Shown piece by piece: positions 1 to 8,516 of a DNA stretch of 64,000 bases. Each line of letters begins with the position of its first letter. The first letter of the stretch is position 1. The DNA comes from an uncultured Spirochaetota bacterium. Lineage in GTDB: Bacteria; Spirochaetota; Spirochaetia; Treponematales; Treponemataceae. Below the pieces are notes generated by a model that did no database searches, was not told where the DNA came from, and saw only the letters and a list, made by a program, of their open reading frames with translations. Where the stretch lies: positions 496,001 to 560,000 of the forward strand of contig CALXMF010000001.1 in the NCBI GenBank assembly GCA_944389415.1. Reading direction: 5' to 3'. The translations under genes were made by a program, and so were the position numbers.

Positions 1-168
1 GCCTCCTATGTAAAGCCGGCGCTTACAACCATTTCGATTCCGTCTGACGCACTTGCGCATTTTGCGGTAAAAATTCTCATTGATAAAATAGAACATAAGC
101 GCAACTTTCCTGTTACTGTTCAAATTCCATATGAACTGATTATTCGTGAAAGCTGTCGAGAAGTATAA
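1..168 (+). CDS. LacI/AraR-type transcriptional regulator, C-terminal fragment
   Basis: The frame is open from base 1 to the TAA at 166-168 and gives 55 residues. They look like the end of a periplasmic-binding-protein-like effector domain: TTISIP, then a helix AHFAVKILIDKI, then a final strand ending LIIRESC. The IxRES(C/T) ending is typical of LacI-family regulators and of GntR/LacI hybrids such as AraR. The DNA-binding domain lies outside the window, so the exact subfamily cannot be decided. The stop is 8 bases before nagA, so it is probably the first gene of the nagA unit and a plausible local regulator of amino-sugar use (inference). Confidence 0.8.
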   Translation, partial: ASYVKPALTTISIPSDALAHFAVKILIDKIEHKRNFPVTVQIPYELIIRESCREV

Positions 169-179
169 GGAGCTATATG

Positions 180-1334
180 ATGGCACAATTTACGATACAG
201 AACGCACAAGTTTTGTTTAATGGAAAATTCAGAAAACAATCTATCCTTATTACTGATGGTGTTATCAGTGATATATCAGATTCAGTATCCTCGGACTGTG
301 AGATAATAGATGCGTCTGGATTGAAACTGATTCCAGGTTTTTTTGATAACCATACACATGGATGTATGGGGATTGACTTTAATACTGCAAATACTGATGA
401 AATTCTTCAGGCAGCGGCACATTATGCATCATGGGGTGTTACTGGTTTTTTACCTGCGGTAATGACTGATTCACCGGAAGTTATCTGCCGTCAGCTGTCG
501 TGTTGTGCGGATGCAGCTGAAACAAGGGGGTGTAACGCACTTCGCGGTATTCACTTGGAAGGCCCGTTTCTTTCTCCTTTGTATAAAGGTGCGATGCCGG
601 AACAGTTTTTGCTTGCACCAGATTATGATTTATTTATGAGGTTTCAGGATGCGGCGCATGGTTTGATAAAGGTTGTAACAATTTCTCCAGAGCTTGATGG
701 AGCTGTTGAATTTACCCGAAAAGTATCCGCTCTTGGTGTTCGCGTTTCTATTGGGCATAGCAGTGCGAGTTATGAACAGGCGATGGCGTGTATTGATGCG
801 GGAGCGGCAAGTACTACCCATACAATGAATGCGATGAAATTGCTGCATATGCATGATCCGGCGATTTTAACTGCGGTACTTGAATCGGATATATACTGTG
901 AAATGATATGCGATGGCTTCCATCTGCATCCTCCTATTGTCCGGCTGCTGGTTAAAATAAAGGGCACAGAGAAAATGATTCCTGTTACGGACAGTATGAT
1001 GGCCGCCGGGTATCCCGATGGTTTTTACATGCTTGGCGTAAATAAAGTGAAAGTTGAAAACGGTGATGCGAAACTAGTAGAAAATGGAGTACGTGCCGGA
1101 AGTACATTGACCATGCAGAAAGCATTATTAAATATTCTGTCATTTACGGGACTTTCTCTTGAGCAAGCAGTACCAATGCTTAGTGCGAATGCTCCCCGCA
1201 TGCTAGGATTATATGAAACAACAGGATCAATAGAAAAAGGAAAGCGGGCTGATATAACATTACTTGATCAAAATAATACTGTTGTTGCGACGTTTGTCTG
1301 CGGCAAACAGGTATTTGGAAAACCTCTTGTATAA
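180..1334 (+). CDS. nagA: N-acetylglucosamine-6-phosphate deacetylase
   Basis: Deacetylates GlcNAc-6-phosphate to glucosamine-6-phosphate in the cytoplasm, the committed step of amino-sugar catabolism. Sequence evidence is the metal-binding FFDNHTHG motif near residue 55, HLEGPFL near residue 125, IGHSSA near 190, THTMNAM near 214 and PVTDSMMAAG near 270. The length, 384 residues, is normal for NagA. Two ATGs lie in tandem (177 and 180). The AAGGAG at 167-172 is better spaced for 180. The phosphofructokinase gene follows after 10 bases. No nagB is visible in the window. Confidence 0.93.
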   Translation: MAQFTIQNAQVLFNGKFRKQSILITDGVISDISDSVSSDCEIIDASGLKLIPGFFDNHTHGCMGIDFNTANTDEILQAAAHYASWGVTGFLPAVMTDSPEVICRQLSCCADAAETRGCNALRGIHLEGPFLSPLYKGAMPEQFLLAPDYDLFMRFQDAAHGLIKVVTISPELDGAVEFTRKVSALGVRVSIGHSSASYEQAMACIDAGAASTTHTMNAMKLLHMHDPAILTAVLESDIYCEMICDGFHLHPPIVRLLVKIKGTEKMIPVTDSMMAAGYPDGFYMLGVNKVKVENGDAKLVENGVRAGSTLTMQKALLNILSFTGLSLEQAVPMLSANAPRMLGLYETTGSIEKGKRADITLLDQNNTVVATFVCGKQVFGKPLV

Positions 1335-1344
1335 GGAGCTGCTG

Positions 1345-2514
1345 ATGAAAGGGAATATGCTGATTGTACACGGCGGAGCGCCTACTGCTGTGATTAATGC
1401 TTCTTTGTACGGCGCGATAAAGGCGGCCAAAGATTCGGGAATGGTGGCGCATATATATGGTGCTGCCGGAGGCAGCGGTGCTATCATTGACGGAAAGTTT
1501 AGCGATTTGGGAAATCTTCCTTCTGAAATGCTTGAAATGCTGCCTTTTACGCCTGGCTCGGCGATTGGGACTTCCCGTACGCAATTGAAAGAAAATGATT
1601 ATCAGAGAATAGCAGCAGCTTTGAAAGAGTATAATATCCACTGGCTGCTGTTTACCGGCGGGAATGGCTCAATGGATGCCTGCGGCAAAATTGCAGCCGC
1701 TGTTGGAAATGACAGTGTCGCGGTTGTTGGTATTCCTAAGACGATTGATAATGATATTGCTGTTACTGATCATGCTCCCGGATTTGGAAGCGCCGCAAGA
1801 TATCTTGCAGCTTCTGTGCGGGAGCTGTGCTATGATGTCGCGTCTCTTCCCATTCATGTGTCTGTTATTGAGGCGATGGGCAGAAATGCCGGATGGCTGA
1901 CAGCGGCATCTGTTCTGGCAATGGACGAAAGTGCATGTGGTCCGCATATGATACTGGTACCGGAAAAACCTTTTTCTGAAGAAGAATTTTTGGATACGGT
2001 CAGTTCTCTCAGTAAAAAATTTGGCGGAGTTGTTGTTGTTGCCAGTGAAGGACTGAAAGATAAATCCGGCACACCGATTGTTCCGCCGATTTTTACCGTT
2101 GGCAGATCGGTGTATTACGGCGATGTATCTGCTCATTTGTGTAATCTGATCATTCAGAAACTGGGTATAAAGGCGCGCAGTGAGAAACCCGGTATACTTG
2201 GCCGCGCGTCGGCGTTATATCAGTCCTCTCTGGATCGGGAAGAAGCGATCCTTGCCGGGAAAACTGCGGCCGAAGCAGCTCTGGCAGGCAAATCGCGCGT
2301 TATGCCTGGATTCCGCCGGCTTGCTGGTACTGAGTATCGTGTGGAAACAATATTGATCCCTGTAGAAGATGTAATGCTGCATGAGCGGACTCTTGAGTCT
2401 CAGTATATGAGCAGTGATATTATTGGAATAGACCCTTCATTTGCGCAATGGTGCCGTCCGTTGATAGGAGGAAAACTGCCTGCGTTTGCTCCTCCAGGTC
2501 TTTTACAGAGGTGA
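1345..2514 (+). CDS. 6-phosphofructokinase, probably pyrophosphate-dependent
   Basis: Phosphorylates fructose-6-phosphate in glycolysis. The PFK fold is shown by GGAPTAVINAS at the N-terminus, TGGNGSMD near residue 100, PKTIDNDI near 130, and EAMGRNAGW near 175. The lysine in PKTIDND is the usual marker of the PPi-using branch. The GGN replacing GGD in the phosphate-binding loop is seen in the GGNDS-type members of this family. The open frame extends upstream, but ATG 1345 with AAGGAG at 1333-1338 is the sensible start (389 residues). It follows nagA closely, so amino-sugar carbon would feed directly to fructose-6-phosphate and onward. Phosphoryl donor is inferred, not shown. Confidence 0.85.
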   Translation: MKGNMLIVHGGAPTAVINASLYGAIKAAKDSGMVAHIYGAAGGSGAIIDGKFSDLGNLPSEMLEMLPFTPGSAIGTSRTQLKENDYQRIAAALKEYNIHWLLFTGGNGSMDACGKIAAAVGNDSVAVVGIPKTIDNDIAVTDHAPGFGSAARYLAASVRELCYDVASLPIHVSVIEAMGRNAGWLTAASVLAMDESACGPHMILVPEKPFSEEEFLDTVSSLSKKFGGVVVVASEGLKDKSGTPIVPPIFTVGRSVYYGDVSAHLCNLIIQKLGIKARSEKPGILGRASALYQSSLDREEAILAGKTAAEAALAGKSRVMPGFRRLAGTEYRVETILIPVEDVMLHERTLESQYMSSDIIGIDPSFAQWCRPLIGGKLPAFAPPGLLQR

Positions 2515-2520
2515 GGATAT

Positions 2521-2558
2521 AGGAAGACCTGATTCAGACAGGTCTTCCTTTTGTTTTT
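2521..2558 (+). terminator. Rho-independent terminator after the phosphofructokinase gene
   Basis: An 11-bp stem (AGGAAGACCTG, 2521-2531, with CAGGTCTTCCT, 2539-2549) and a 7-base loop are followed by a T-rich tail. It ends the nagA transcript and also sits beyond the end of the convergent lipoprotein gene. Confidence 0.85.
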
Positions 2559-2562
2559 CAGA

Positions 2563-4134
2563 TTATGACTGCTGTGGCAGCTGAGAAATGGGCTTTATAA
2601 TAAAATCAGACCACTGTGATTGATCATATGTTTCGATCGCCGTATCTGGTACATATACTGTTGCGGTTTTAGGGACTCCTTTTACGGCATCTTTCCAAAG
2701 AAATGGTGGTTTCACGCCATTACAAATAATTGTATTAATATTGCTGCAATCTAAAAAAGCAGATTCTCTTATTTCTGTAACTGATGCGGGAATAGTTATT
2801 GTTGTTAGGTTCGTACAAAGTGAGAACGCAGCTTGCCCTATTTGAATTAGCTGTTCCGGCAGAAGAATACCGCTTAGATCTGGACATTCTTTAAATGCGG
2901 AATGAAAAATACGTGTTATTGTCTGCGGCAGTTCAACAAATCCTTTGGCTGATGGGAACGCATACAGAATTGTTCTGTCTTTGGAAAGCAGCATGCCGTT
3001 CTGAGCAGTGAAATGGGGATTATTACCGGTGATAAATACGGAAAGATTTCTGCATCCGATAAACACACCGTTTCCCAATTTTATTAAGTTTGTAGGCAGT
3101 GTTATCTTTGTCATATTGTCGCAATGTTCAAATGCTGAATTACCTAGCTCCTGAACAGAATCAGGCAATATGATGCTATGCAAGTAAGCGCCATTTAAAA
3201 AACAAGAATTTGTTAATTTTGTTAAACCTGTATTTCTGCTCAAATCAAGTGCAAGTCTAATTTGCCTATCGTTATTAATATTATTTGACAGGATTGATTT
3301 TAATTCAGATATATTTTCATCATCAACTCCGGTAATGATGAGCGGATATGGTGAATCAGAAGGTTTAAGACTCTGTATGTATGAAGCTGCTTTATCAATT
3401 GTGACAGTAACGGCTGGTGGTCGTCCAAGTTCAATTGATTTCCGGCTGGTACAGTTTGCGGCGACAGTTACCGCTTCGCTGTATAACGCAATGCCGCTGC
3501 CTGATACCGTCAGCAGATAGTTTCCTGCCGGCAGTGGTCCGCTTGAGTATACGGCGGTATTATTGTTTACTGCTAGTGTTTGTGTTCCTGTATCTGTTTC
3601 ATGGATTGTACCATCAGCGGCGAATTGTTTGAGTTCTGCGGTCAGTTCAGAAACATTTTCTGGGACTGTAAAATCTACATCAATGAACCCGTTCCCTTCT
3701 GATATGGGGTTAATCTTGATATGTACTGGTGTTACACCGCTGGTTACATTGATAGAATTTGCTTGTCCGGTAAGCACAACTGTTTCATCTTTATACGCAG
3801 ACAAACTAAAATCCCACGTTCCCTGCTGAAGTTCAATAACTTCATTTTGCATTTCGGCAGTAGAATCCCAGGTTTTTATGCATGATTGTGTTGATGATGC
3901 GATGTATGTGCCGTTAAGTTTCCATGAGGTAATATCTGTTTGTATACCCGTTTCATCGCTCATATCGGGCAATATGGTACGTGGTTGCTCCATATTAATT
4001 ATTAAGCGGACTGCTGCTGTTTGTTCTTTTGGCGTTCCGGAAACAGAATCTGCACAGCCGATTATAAAGAATACGGTGATTGCGATAGTAAAAAATATTG
4101 CAGCTCTATTTAATAAACGCTGTTGCATATTCAT
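2563..4134 (-). CDS. BspA-like leucine-rich-repeat lipoprotein
   Basis: Predicted surface lipoprotein of 523 residues. A hydrophobic signal ends in a lipobox FIIGC, with Cys26 as the lipidation site. Residues about 40-240 form a beta-rich module, and residues about 260-510 carry BspA/Treponema-type LRRs with the recurring pattern LPxSVxxLGxxAFxxC and ITIPASVTEI. In treponemes such LRR lipoproteins are linked to host or bacterial attachment (family knowledge). The start overlaps the stop of the upstream lipoprotein gene by 4 bases, so the two are translationally coupled. The N-terminal module resembles the corresponding part of that upstream protein. Confidence 0.85.
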   Translation of the reverse strand: MNMQQRLLNRAAIFFTIAITVFFIIGCADSVSGTPKEQTAAVRLIINMEQPRTILPDMSDETGIQTDITSWKLNGTYIASSTQSCIKTWDSTAEMQNEVIELQQGTWDFSLSAYKDETVVLTGQANSINVTSGVTPVHIKINPISEGNGFIDVDFTVPENVSELTAELKQFAADGTIHETDTGTQTLAVNNNTAVYSSGPLPAGNYLLTVSGSGIALYSEAVTVAANCTSRKSIELGRPPAVTVTIDKAASYIQSLKPSDSPYPLIITGVDDENISELKSILSNNINNDRQIRLALDLSRNTGLTKLTNSCFLNGAYLHSIILPDSVQELGNSAFEHCDNMTKITLPTNLIKLGNGVFIGCRNLSVFITGNNPHFTAQNGMLLSKDRTILYAFPSAKGFVELPQTITRIFHSAFKECPDLSGILLPEQLIQIGQAAFSLCTNLTTITIPASVTEIRESAFLDCSNINTIICNGVKPPFLWKDAVKGVPKTATVYVPDTAIETYDQSQWSDFIIKPISQLPQQS

Positions 4135-5387
4135 GGCTGTTCCTCCTGTGGTATTGTAAATTCTGTACGTGTTGAAAGTATTGTTCCGTCATAGGTTGTT
4201 ACAATTACTAAAGCCTCGTGAATACCGGATTCTACTGAGCCGGGCAGTTTGATACATCCGATATCAGAGTCTGGTATTTGTTTGCCATCTATAAACCAGC
4301 AGTATGAGGGATATGATTCTCTAAGCTCAAGGGTATACTCCTGCTCATTAAAAATAATATCACTTTGGATATCTTCATATACTGGGATTTGGATATCAAT
4401 AGAAACTGTTGGCGTTGTCGGGTCACTGAGAATCCATTTTGCCCAGAATTCCTGATCAGAAACTGTTCCCGCAGGAATAGTGGTAACTGCTTCACCAGTA
4501 TATTTTTCGTTGCGATACCATCCGCCAAAAAAATATCCTGCCGGTGCTGTTAATTTATCAGAACTGGGGAGCGTTATAGTTTGATAAGTATTGAATTTGT
4601 ATGGAATAACATCTGTATCATTCCAGCTGCCTGTTCCGAGATGGTAGGTAATGTTCCTGTATTCGGGGTAAGCGAGAGATACTGTTGCGCTGCTTGTTTG
4701 ACTGGGAATGACTAGTACTGTTTCTGTGTAGGATATTGCCGGCTGGCTGTCTTGTACTGCGGAGTATACATCAAACCGGAGAACATAATTGCCTCCTGGA
4801 ATATTTTCTTCTATATATTTTACTGTTTGTATGTGGCCATCTGTTTCCTCAAGTCCGTCAGTTAGTGTTTGACTACGTATAGGTGATTGCTGTTCTGTAT
4901 CTGTAAATAGGGATGCGATTACTTTTTCCATATTTGAGGGAAATGAAAATACAATAGACACAGTGCCATGTCCTTCTGTTGCTGCCGCAACATCAAATGT
5001 AAGTGTGTTTTCGCCTGTTGTGATATTGATATTGGTTTTATTTCCCTGAAATATAGTTATTCCGTTCTGTTCAAGTTTCAAATTGAAATTCCAGATTCCT
5101 TCTTCAATCGGAATCAATGCAGTTTCCATATCGTGTACCGCGGTCCATTTTTGCTCAACAGTCCCATCCTTGTCAGTTCGTGTTCCTGATAGAGATATTC
5201 CATCAAAATCTTCTGGAGCAGGTATGTCTGGAAGAATTGCCCGGGGAATTATACTGTTTTCATGTGAAAAATGGACAGTAAGATATGTTCCTAGACTTGT
5301 GTCTGTAGGTTCTTGAGATGTTCCATGGGAACATCCCGCCAGTGTACACAGTGCCAGTAGCGCTGCTGTTATGAGAGAAAATTTCAT
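4131..5387 (-). CDS. Lipoprotein with InlB/Listeria-Bacteroides-type repeat
   Basis: Predicted lipoprotein of 418 residues. MKFSLITAALLALCTLAGC gives a clean signal peptide and lipobox. The start at 5387 is chosen because GGAGGAG lies just upstream, ahead of a longer open frame. The first 230 residues share order and motifs with the downstream LRR lipoprotein (EEGIWNFNL, NINITTGENTL, GGNYVLRF). Residues about 250-325 resemble the InlB B-repeat family (YHLGTGSW to FGGWYRNEKYTGEAV to FWAKW), a surface-protein module. It is the first gene of a two-gene unit. The ligand is unknown. Confidence 0.8.
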   Translation of the reverse strand: MKFSLITAALLALCTLAGCSHGTSQEPTDTSLGTYLTVHFSHENSIIPRAILPDIPAPEDFDGISLSGTRTDKDGTVEQKWTAVHDMETALIPIEEGIWNFNLKLEQNGITIFQGNKTNINITTGENTLTFDVAAATEGHGTVSIVFSFPSNMEKVIASLFTDTEQQSPIRSQTLTDGLEETDGHIQTVKYIEENIPGGNYVLRFDVYSAVQDSQPAISYTETVLVIPSQTSSATVSLAYPEYRNITYHLGTGSWNDTDVIPYKFNTYQTITLPSSDKLTAPAGYFFGGWYRNEKYTGEAVTTIPAGTVSDQEFWAKWILSDPTTPTVSIDIQIPVYEDIQSDIIFNEQEYTLELRESYPSYCWFIDGKQIPDSDIGCIKLPGSVESGIHEALVIVTTYDGTILSTRTEFTIPQEEQP

Positions 5388-5506
5388 GTTCTCCTCCGTA
5401 AAAAACATTCAAACAGCATACGCTGTCTGTTATAATGTATATGTTTTGGAAAGTGTATTTTGTGCATTTTTCAAAGGAATATGGATGTTATTTTAAGGCA
5501 GTGAAA

Positions 5507-6457
5507 ATGCGTAAAATTTATGGCTATATGTTGTGGATGATGTTCTGTTTTAGTCTGTGTGCCCAGGAAAACATTCTGACTATTACAACATGGAATATCC
5601 AGACATTTGGCAGGACAAAAACAGAATCAAACCGGATATATCCTATCGCCGAAATATTAAGTTCGTCTGATATAACTATTGTTCAGGAAATACGGGATCG
5701 GAATTGGTATGGGTGGGTTGCCCAATCTGTTATTGCCTGTATGGATAATGAGAGAAATTGGAAATTCGCTGTCAGTGTACCTCTTGGACGTACCTCAAGC
5801 AAAGAAAATTATTTGTATATTTACGATAGCGACCGGCTTGAGTTATATAACAGTTGTGGAATGTGTATAGGAATTGATCCTGATACTTTTAGTGATTTGA
5901 ACGGAGATGGTTTTATCGGCAGTGACGAAATTATGTTTCATGCAGAAGTTTTTCCTGACTATCAGGACTGGTTTGAGCGTCCTCCGTCAGCGGTACTGAT
6001 GAAATGCATAGATGATAGTTTTGATGCTATCTTGATAAATACCCATATCCGTCCTTCTGATGCCAAGGCTGAAATTTTTTATCTGGATAATGTTGCTGAG
6101 TATTTTTCTGAACTGTTTGGTGAACATGATATTCTAGTTGCCGGCGATTTTAATGCAGACGGATCATATTTTGATGAAACATTATTGAAACAGGCGTTTT
6201 CTGATAAAAATTTTTTTTCAGTTATTACGGATGAATATGATACAACTGTGTCTGCTGCAAATTTAACATATGACCGTATCATCTGTACTCAAGCGATGCA
6301 AGAAGATTTTACCGGGGAGGTAGAAGTGTTGATGATAACTCCGTATATCAGAGTCGCACAAGAAAAATATAGGTATAATGATGTATTTAGCGAAAAAAAT
6401 ATATCAGATCATTATCCGGTTCGTTCTTATTGGTATACAGACCGTGATGAAGAGTAA
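5507..6457 (+). CDS. Secreted endonuclease/exonuclease/phosphatase (DNase I-like) protein
   Basis: Belongs to the DNase I-like fold: TTWNIQTFG near the N-terminus, IVQEIRD (catalytic Glu), FERPP, NTHIRP, AGDFNADG, and the terminal SDHYPV with the catalytic His. The start at 5507 gives a signal peptide ending LCA before QEN, so the protein is probably exported. AAGG at 5495-5498 supports this start, though the frame stays open to 5435. Residues about 130-141 form a canonical EF-hand loop inserted before the FERPP strand, which is unusual. A likely role is extracellular DNA degradation, but a phosphatase role is not excluded. 316 residues. Confidence 0.8.
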   Translation: MRKIYGYMLWMMFCFSLCAQENILTITTWNIQTFGRTKTESNRIYPIAEILSSSDITIVQEIRDRNWYGWVAQSVIACMDNERNWKFAVSVPLGRTSSKENYLYIYDSDRLELYNSCGMCIGIDPDTFSDLNGDGFIGSDEIMFHAEVFPDYQDWFERPPSAVLMKCIDDSFDAILINTHIRPSDAKAEIFYLDNVAEYFSELFGEHDILVAGDFNADGSYFDETLLKQAFSDKNFFSVITDEYDTTVSAANLTYDRIICTQAMQEDFTGEVEVLMITPYIRVAQEKYRYNDVFSEKNISDHYPVRSYWYTDRDEE

Positions 6458-6492
6458 AAACATATGTGTGCGGAAAAACGGAGTTTAAGGAT

Positions 6493-6912
6493 ATGAATGA
6501 TATAGCTGAATTATGGTGGTTGATATTGGCGATTCTGTGTGCCTCTGTGCTGTTTGTGTTTGCGTTCCGTATATGGGTGCGGTTGTTCTCTGGGAAGAGA
6601 AAAAATGATTGTTCTACTGAACCTGCACGCTGTCCGCTGTGTAATTCATTCTTGTGCAAAGGAGAGAAACTTGTTTCTCGTGTTTATCGGAATACAGAAA
6701 TACAGCGTCCGGAAGGTCAGCGATGTGTGATTCTTGGTTGTCCGCATTGTTATCCTATCGCTGAAAAAGGGATAACTCGCAGGTGCCCTGTCTGTGCAAA
6801 GATTGTGCCTGCGAATGGCGCTCTTGTCGCTCGATTATTTCTGCGCGAAAATGGGCGGCGCCATGTGCATATTACCGGATGTACCGTGTGTGTCCCTGCC
6901 TGCCGTATTTAA
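6493..6912 (+). CDS. Small membrane protein with four cysteine pairs
   Basis: I do not recognise this family. The 139-residue product starts with one transmembrane helix (residues about 8-29), followed by a basic stretch and a cytoplasmic or periplasmic region with cysteine pairs CPLC, CPHC, CPVC and CTVC. The regular spacing suggests one or two zinc ribbons or rubredoxin-like knuckles. ATG 6493 is chosen over the upstream ATG because GGAG lies 9 bases before it. It sits 36 bases after the DNase-like gene and directly upstream of flaB, but flaB has its own promoter, so a flagellar role is not implied. Confidence 0.6.
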   Translation: MNDIAELWWLILAILCASVLFVFAFRIWVRLFSGKRKNDCSTEPARCPLCNSFLCKGEKLVSRVYRNTEIQRPEGQRCVILGCPHCYPIAEKGITRRCPVCAKIVPANGALVARLFLRENGRRHVHITGCTVCVPACRI

Positions 6913-6923
6913 ATAAAAAAGAG

Positions 6924-6950
6924 TAAAGAGTCCCGTTTATGTACCGATAT
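6924..6950 (+). promoter_or_regulatory. Sigma-28 (FliA)-type promoter of flaB
   Basis: TAAA at 6924-6927, a 15-base spacer, then ACCGATAT at 6943-6950. This matches the class-3 flagellar consensus TAAA-N15-GCCGATAA at all four -35 bases, exact spacing and six of eight -10 bases. The -10 lies in an inverted repeat CCGATA/TATCGG (6944-6961). Confidence 0.75.
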
Positions 6951-6985
6951 TTAAGTATCGGCACTATGAACTGGTACATATTACC

Positions 6986-7003
6986 GGCTGCCTTGTGGCG
7001 GCC
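6986..7003 (+). promoter_or_regulatory. Hairpin in the flaB 5' leader
   Basis: GGCTGCC and GGCGGCC pair across a TTGT loop (7 bp including one G-U), about 13 bases before the AGGGAG Shine-Dalgarno. The predicted leader is about 73 bases long. It may affect translation or stability; no binding protein can be named from sequence. Confidence 0.4.
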
Positions 7004-7029
7004 ATACCGCGGTGCCAGGGAGATATACT

Positions 7030-7890
7030 ATGGTTATTAATCACAACATGAGCGCCATGTTCTCTCAGCGTCAGGTTGGCGTAACAAACCTGAATACGCA
7101 GAAGAATATGGAAAAACTGTCATCCGGTATGAAAATTAACCGCGCCGGTGACGATGCTTCCGGATTGGCTGTTTCTGAAAAAATGCGCAGCCAGATTCGT
7201 GGTCTGAATCAGGCGTCTACAAACGCACAGAATGGTATCTCATTTATTCAGACAACAGAAGGATATCTGCAGGAAACAACAGATATTATCCAGAGAATTC
7301 GAGAGCTTGCAATTCAGGCATCAAACGGTATTTATACCGATGAAGATCGTATGCAGATCCAGGTTGAAGTTTCTCAGCTGGTTGCTGAAGTTGATCGTAT
7401 TGCAAGCACAGCACAGTTCAATGGTATGAATATGCTGACTGGCCGTTTTGCTGCACAGAATGGTTCAAATAACGTAACTGCTTCTATGTGGCTTCATATT
7501 GGTGCAAACATGGATCAGCGTGTTCAGGTCTTTATTGGTACTATGACTGCCGCTGCTCTGAATTTACGGAATGTTGGCGATGAGACAATTATGTCTCTGG
7601 AATCACCTGATGAAGCAAACCGTGCTATTGGTACGCTTGATGAGGCTCTGAAGAAGATTAACAAACAGCGTGCTGACCTTGGCGGTTATCAGAATCGTCT
7701 TGAACATGCAATTCGTGGTCTGGATATCGGAGCTGAAAATCTTCAGTCAGCTGAATCACGCATTCGTGATGTTGATATGGCTGCGGAAATGGTCGACTTT
7801 ACAAAGAATCAGATCCTTCAGCAGGCTGGTACCGCGATGTTGGCTCAGGCAAATCAGTCAACACAGGGTGTGCTGAATCTGCTTCGCTAG
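7030..7890 (+). CDS. flaB: Periplasmic flagellar core flagellin FlaB
   Basis: Core filament protein of the spirochaete periplasmic flagellum, 286 residues. The N-terminal core [31 protein letters not shown], the stretch [17 protein letters not shown]-like region and the C-terminal [11 protein letters not shown]...AQANQ...VLNLLR are typical of treponemal FlaB proteins, and the short variable centre is typical too. ATG 7030 has a good AGGGAG; the frame also opens at 7012. It has its own sigma-28-type promoter and a strong terminator, so it is a single-gene unit. Only one flaB gene is in this window; treponemes usually carry several. Confidence 0.97.
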   Translation: MVINHNMSAMFSQRQVGVTNLNTQKNMEKLSSGMKINRAGDDASGLAVSEKMRSQIRGLNQASTNAQNGISFIQTTEGYLQETTDIIQRIRELAIQASNGIYTDEDRMQIQVEVSQLVAEVDRIASTAQFNGMNMLTGRFAAQNGSNNVTASMWLHIGANMDQRVQVFIGTMTAAALNLRNVGDETIMSLESPDEANRAIGTLDEALKKINKQRADLGGYQNRLEHAIRGLDIGAENLQSAESRIRDVDMAAEMVDFTKNQILQQAGTAMLAQANQSTQGVLNLLR

Positions 7891-7907
7891 TTTTTAATTC
7901 TAAAATA

Positions 7908-7937
7908 AAAGAGCTGCCGAGAGGCAGCTCTTTTTTT
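7908..7937 (+). terminator. Rho-independent terminator of flaB
   Basis: GAGCTGCC (7911-7918), GAGA loop, GGCAGCTC (7923-7930), then a run of Ts. Confidence 0.9.
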
Positions 7938-8000
7938 ATCTAGTAATGTTTATCTGATGTGGTATATACTTTATATATAATTCATTATAGGGGGTATTGT

Positions 8001-8384
8001 ATGAAGAAAGTAGCGATTACATATGAGAACGGTGAAATTTTTGGTCATTTTGGAAAATGTCCTTCGTTTTTGATTGCAGATACAGACGGCAAAACTGTTC
8101 TGTCCAAGAATATTGTTCCTACAAATGGCAGTGGCCACTCCGCTTTATTTTCTTTTCTTGCTGAGCTGGGAGTACATACAGTTATTTGTGGTGGTATTGG
8201 ACAAGGTGCTCGTGATGCACTTGAAAATGGAAAAATTGAAGTTATAGCTGGTCAGTCTGGTTCTGCAGAGGCAGCTTTGATGTTTTATTTGAATGGAGAC
8301 CTTAAAGATAATCCTGCTGGAAAATGTAATCACCATCATACTGACGGACATGCTTGTGGAGAGCACGGCTGTGGTTCCCGATGA
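8001..8384 (+). CDS. NifX/NifB-type dinitrogenase iron-molybdenum cofactor domain protein
   Basis: 127 residues of the Nitro_FeMo-Co fold (MKKVAITYENGEIFGHFGKCPSF at the start, HTVICGGIGQGA in the middle). Such stand-alone domains are common in anaerobes without nitrogenase and bind metal clusters; no nif genes are nearby, so a role in nitrogen fixation is not implied. The C-terminal tail has four histidines and two cysteines in 20 residues, fitting metal binding. ATG 8001 with GGGGG upstream is chosen over the upstream open frame. Monocistronic between flaB and the sialic-acid transporter. Confidence 0.8.
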   Translation: MKKVAITYENGEIFGHFGKCPSFLIADTDGKTVLSKNIVPTNGSGHSALFSFLAELGVHTVICGGIGQGARDALENGKIEVIAGQSGSAEAALMFYLNGDLKDNPAGKCNHHHTDGHACGEHGCGSR

Positions 8385-8404
8385 ATTACAGGGGTACTCT
8401 GAAA

Positions 8405-8418
8405 ACTTGTATACAAAT
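8405..8418 (+). promoter_or_regulatory. Palindromic candidate operator upstream of the solute-binding protein gene
   Basis: TTGTATACAA (8407-8416) is a perfect 10-bp palindrome, 14 bases before the -35 box. A near copy sits at the nanA promoter (16206-16215). Confidence 0.45.
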
Positions 8419-8430
8419 TAATATTTTTTC

Positions 8431-8459
8431 TTGACAAAGTGAAATTCTGCCCTTACGAT
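8431..8459 (+). promoter_or_regulatory. Sigma-70-type promoter of the Sat-like transport operon
   Basis: TTGACA at 8431-8436, a 17-base spacer and TACGAT at 8454-8459 (four of six matches to TATAAT). The solute-binding protein start is 57 bases downstream. Confidence 0.65.
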
Positions 8460-8516
8460 TGTACTAATTACAATTAAATGGCGTGTGTTTATTAAAACAA
8501 CGATACAGGAGATTAC

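Noticed and set aside
5440-5475. A single copy of the 22-bp repeat unit (GTGTATTTTG on the plus strand)
   Set aside because: Only about 12 bases match and no second unit is adjacent, so it is probably chance.
8001-8384. Evidence for nitrogen fixation
   Set aside because: Only a stand-alone NifX/NifB-like domain and an Nfu-type protein are present. Both are common in non-diazotrophs, and no nitrogenase genes are seen.
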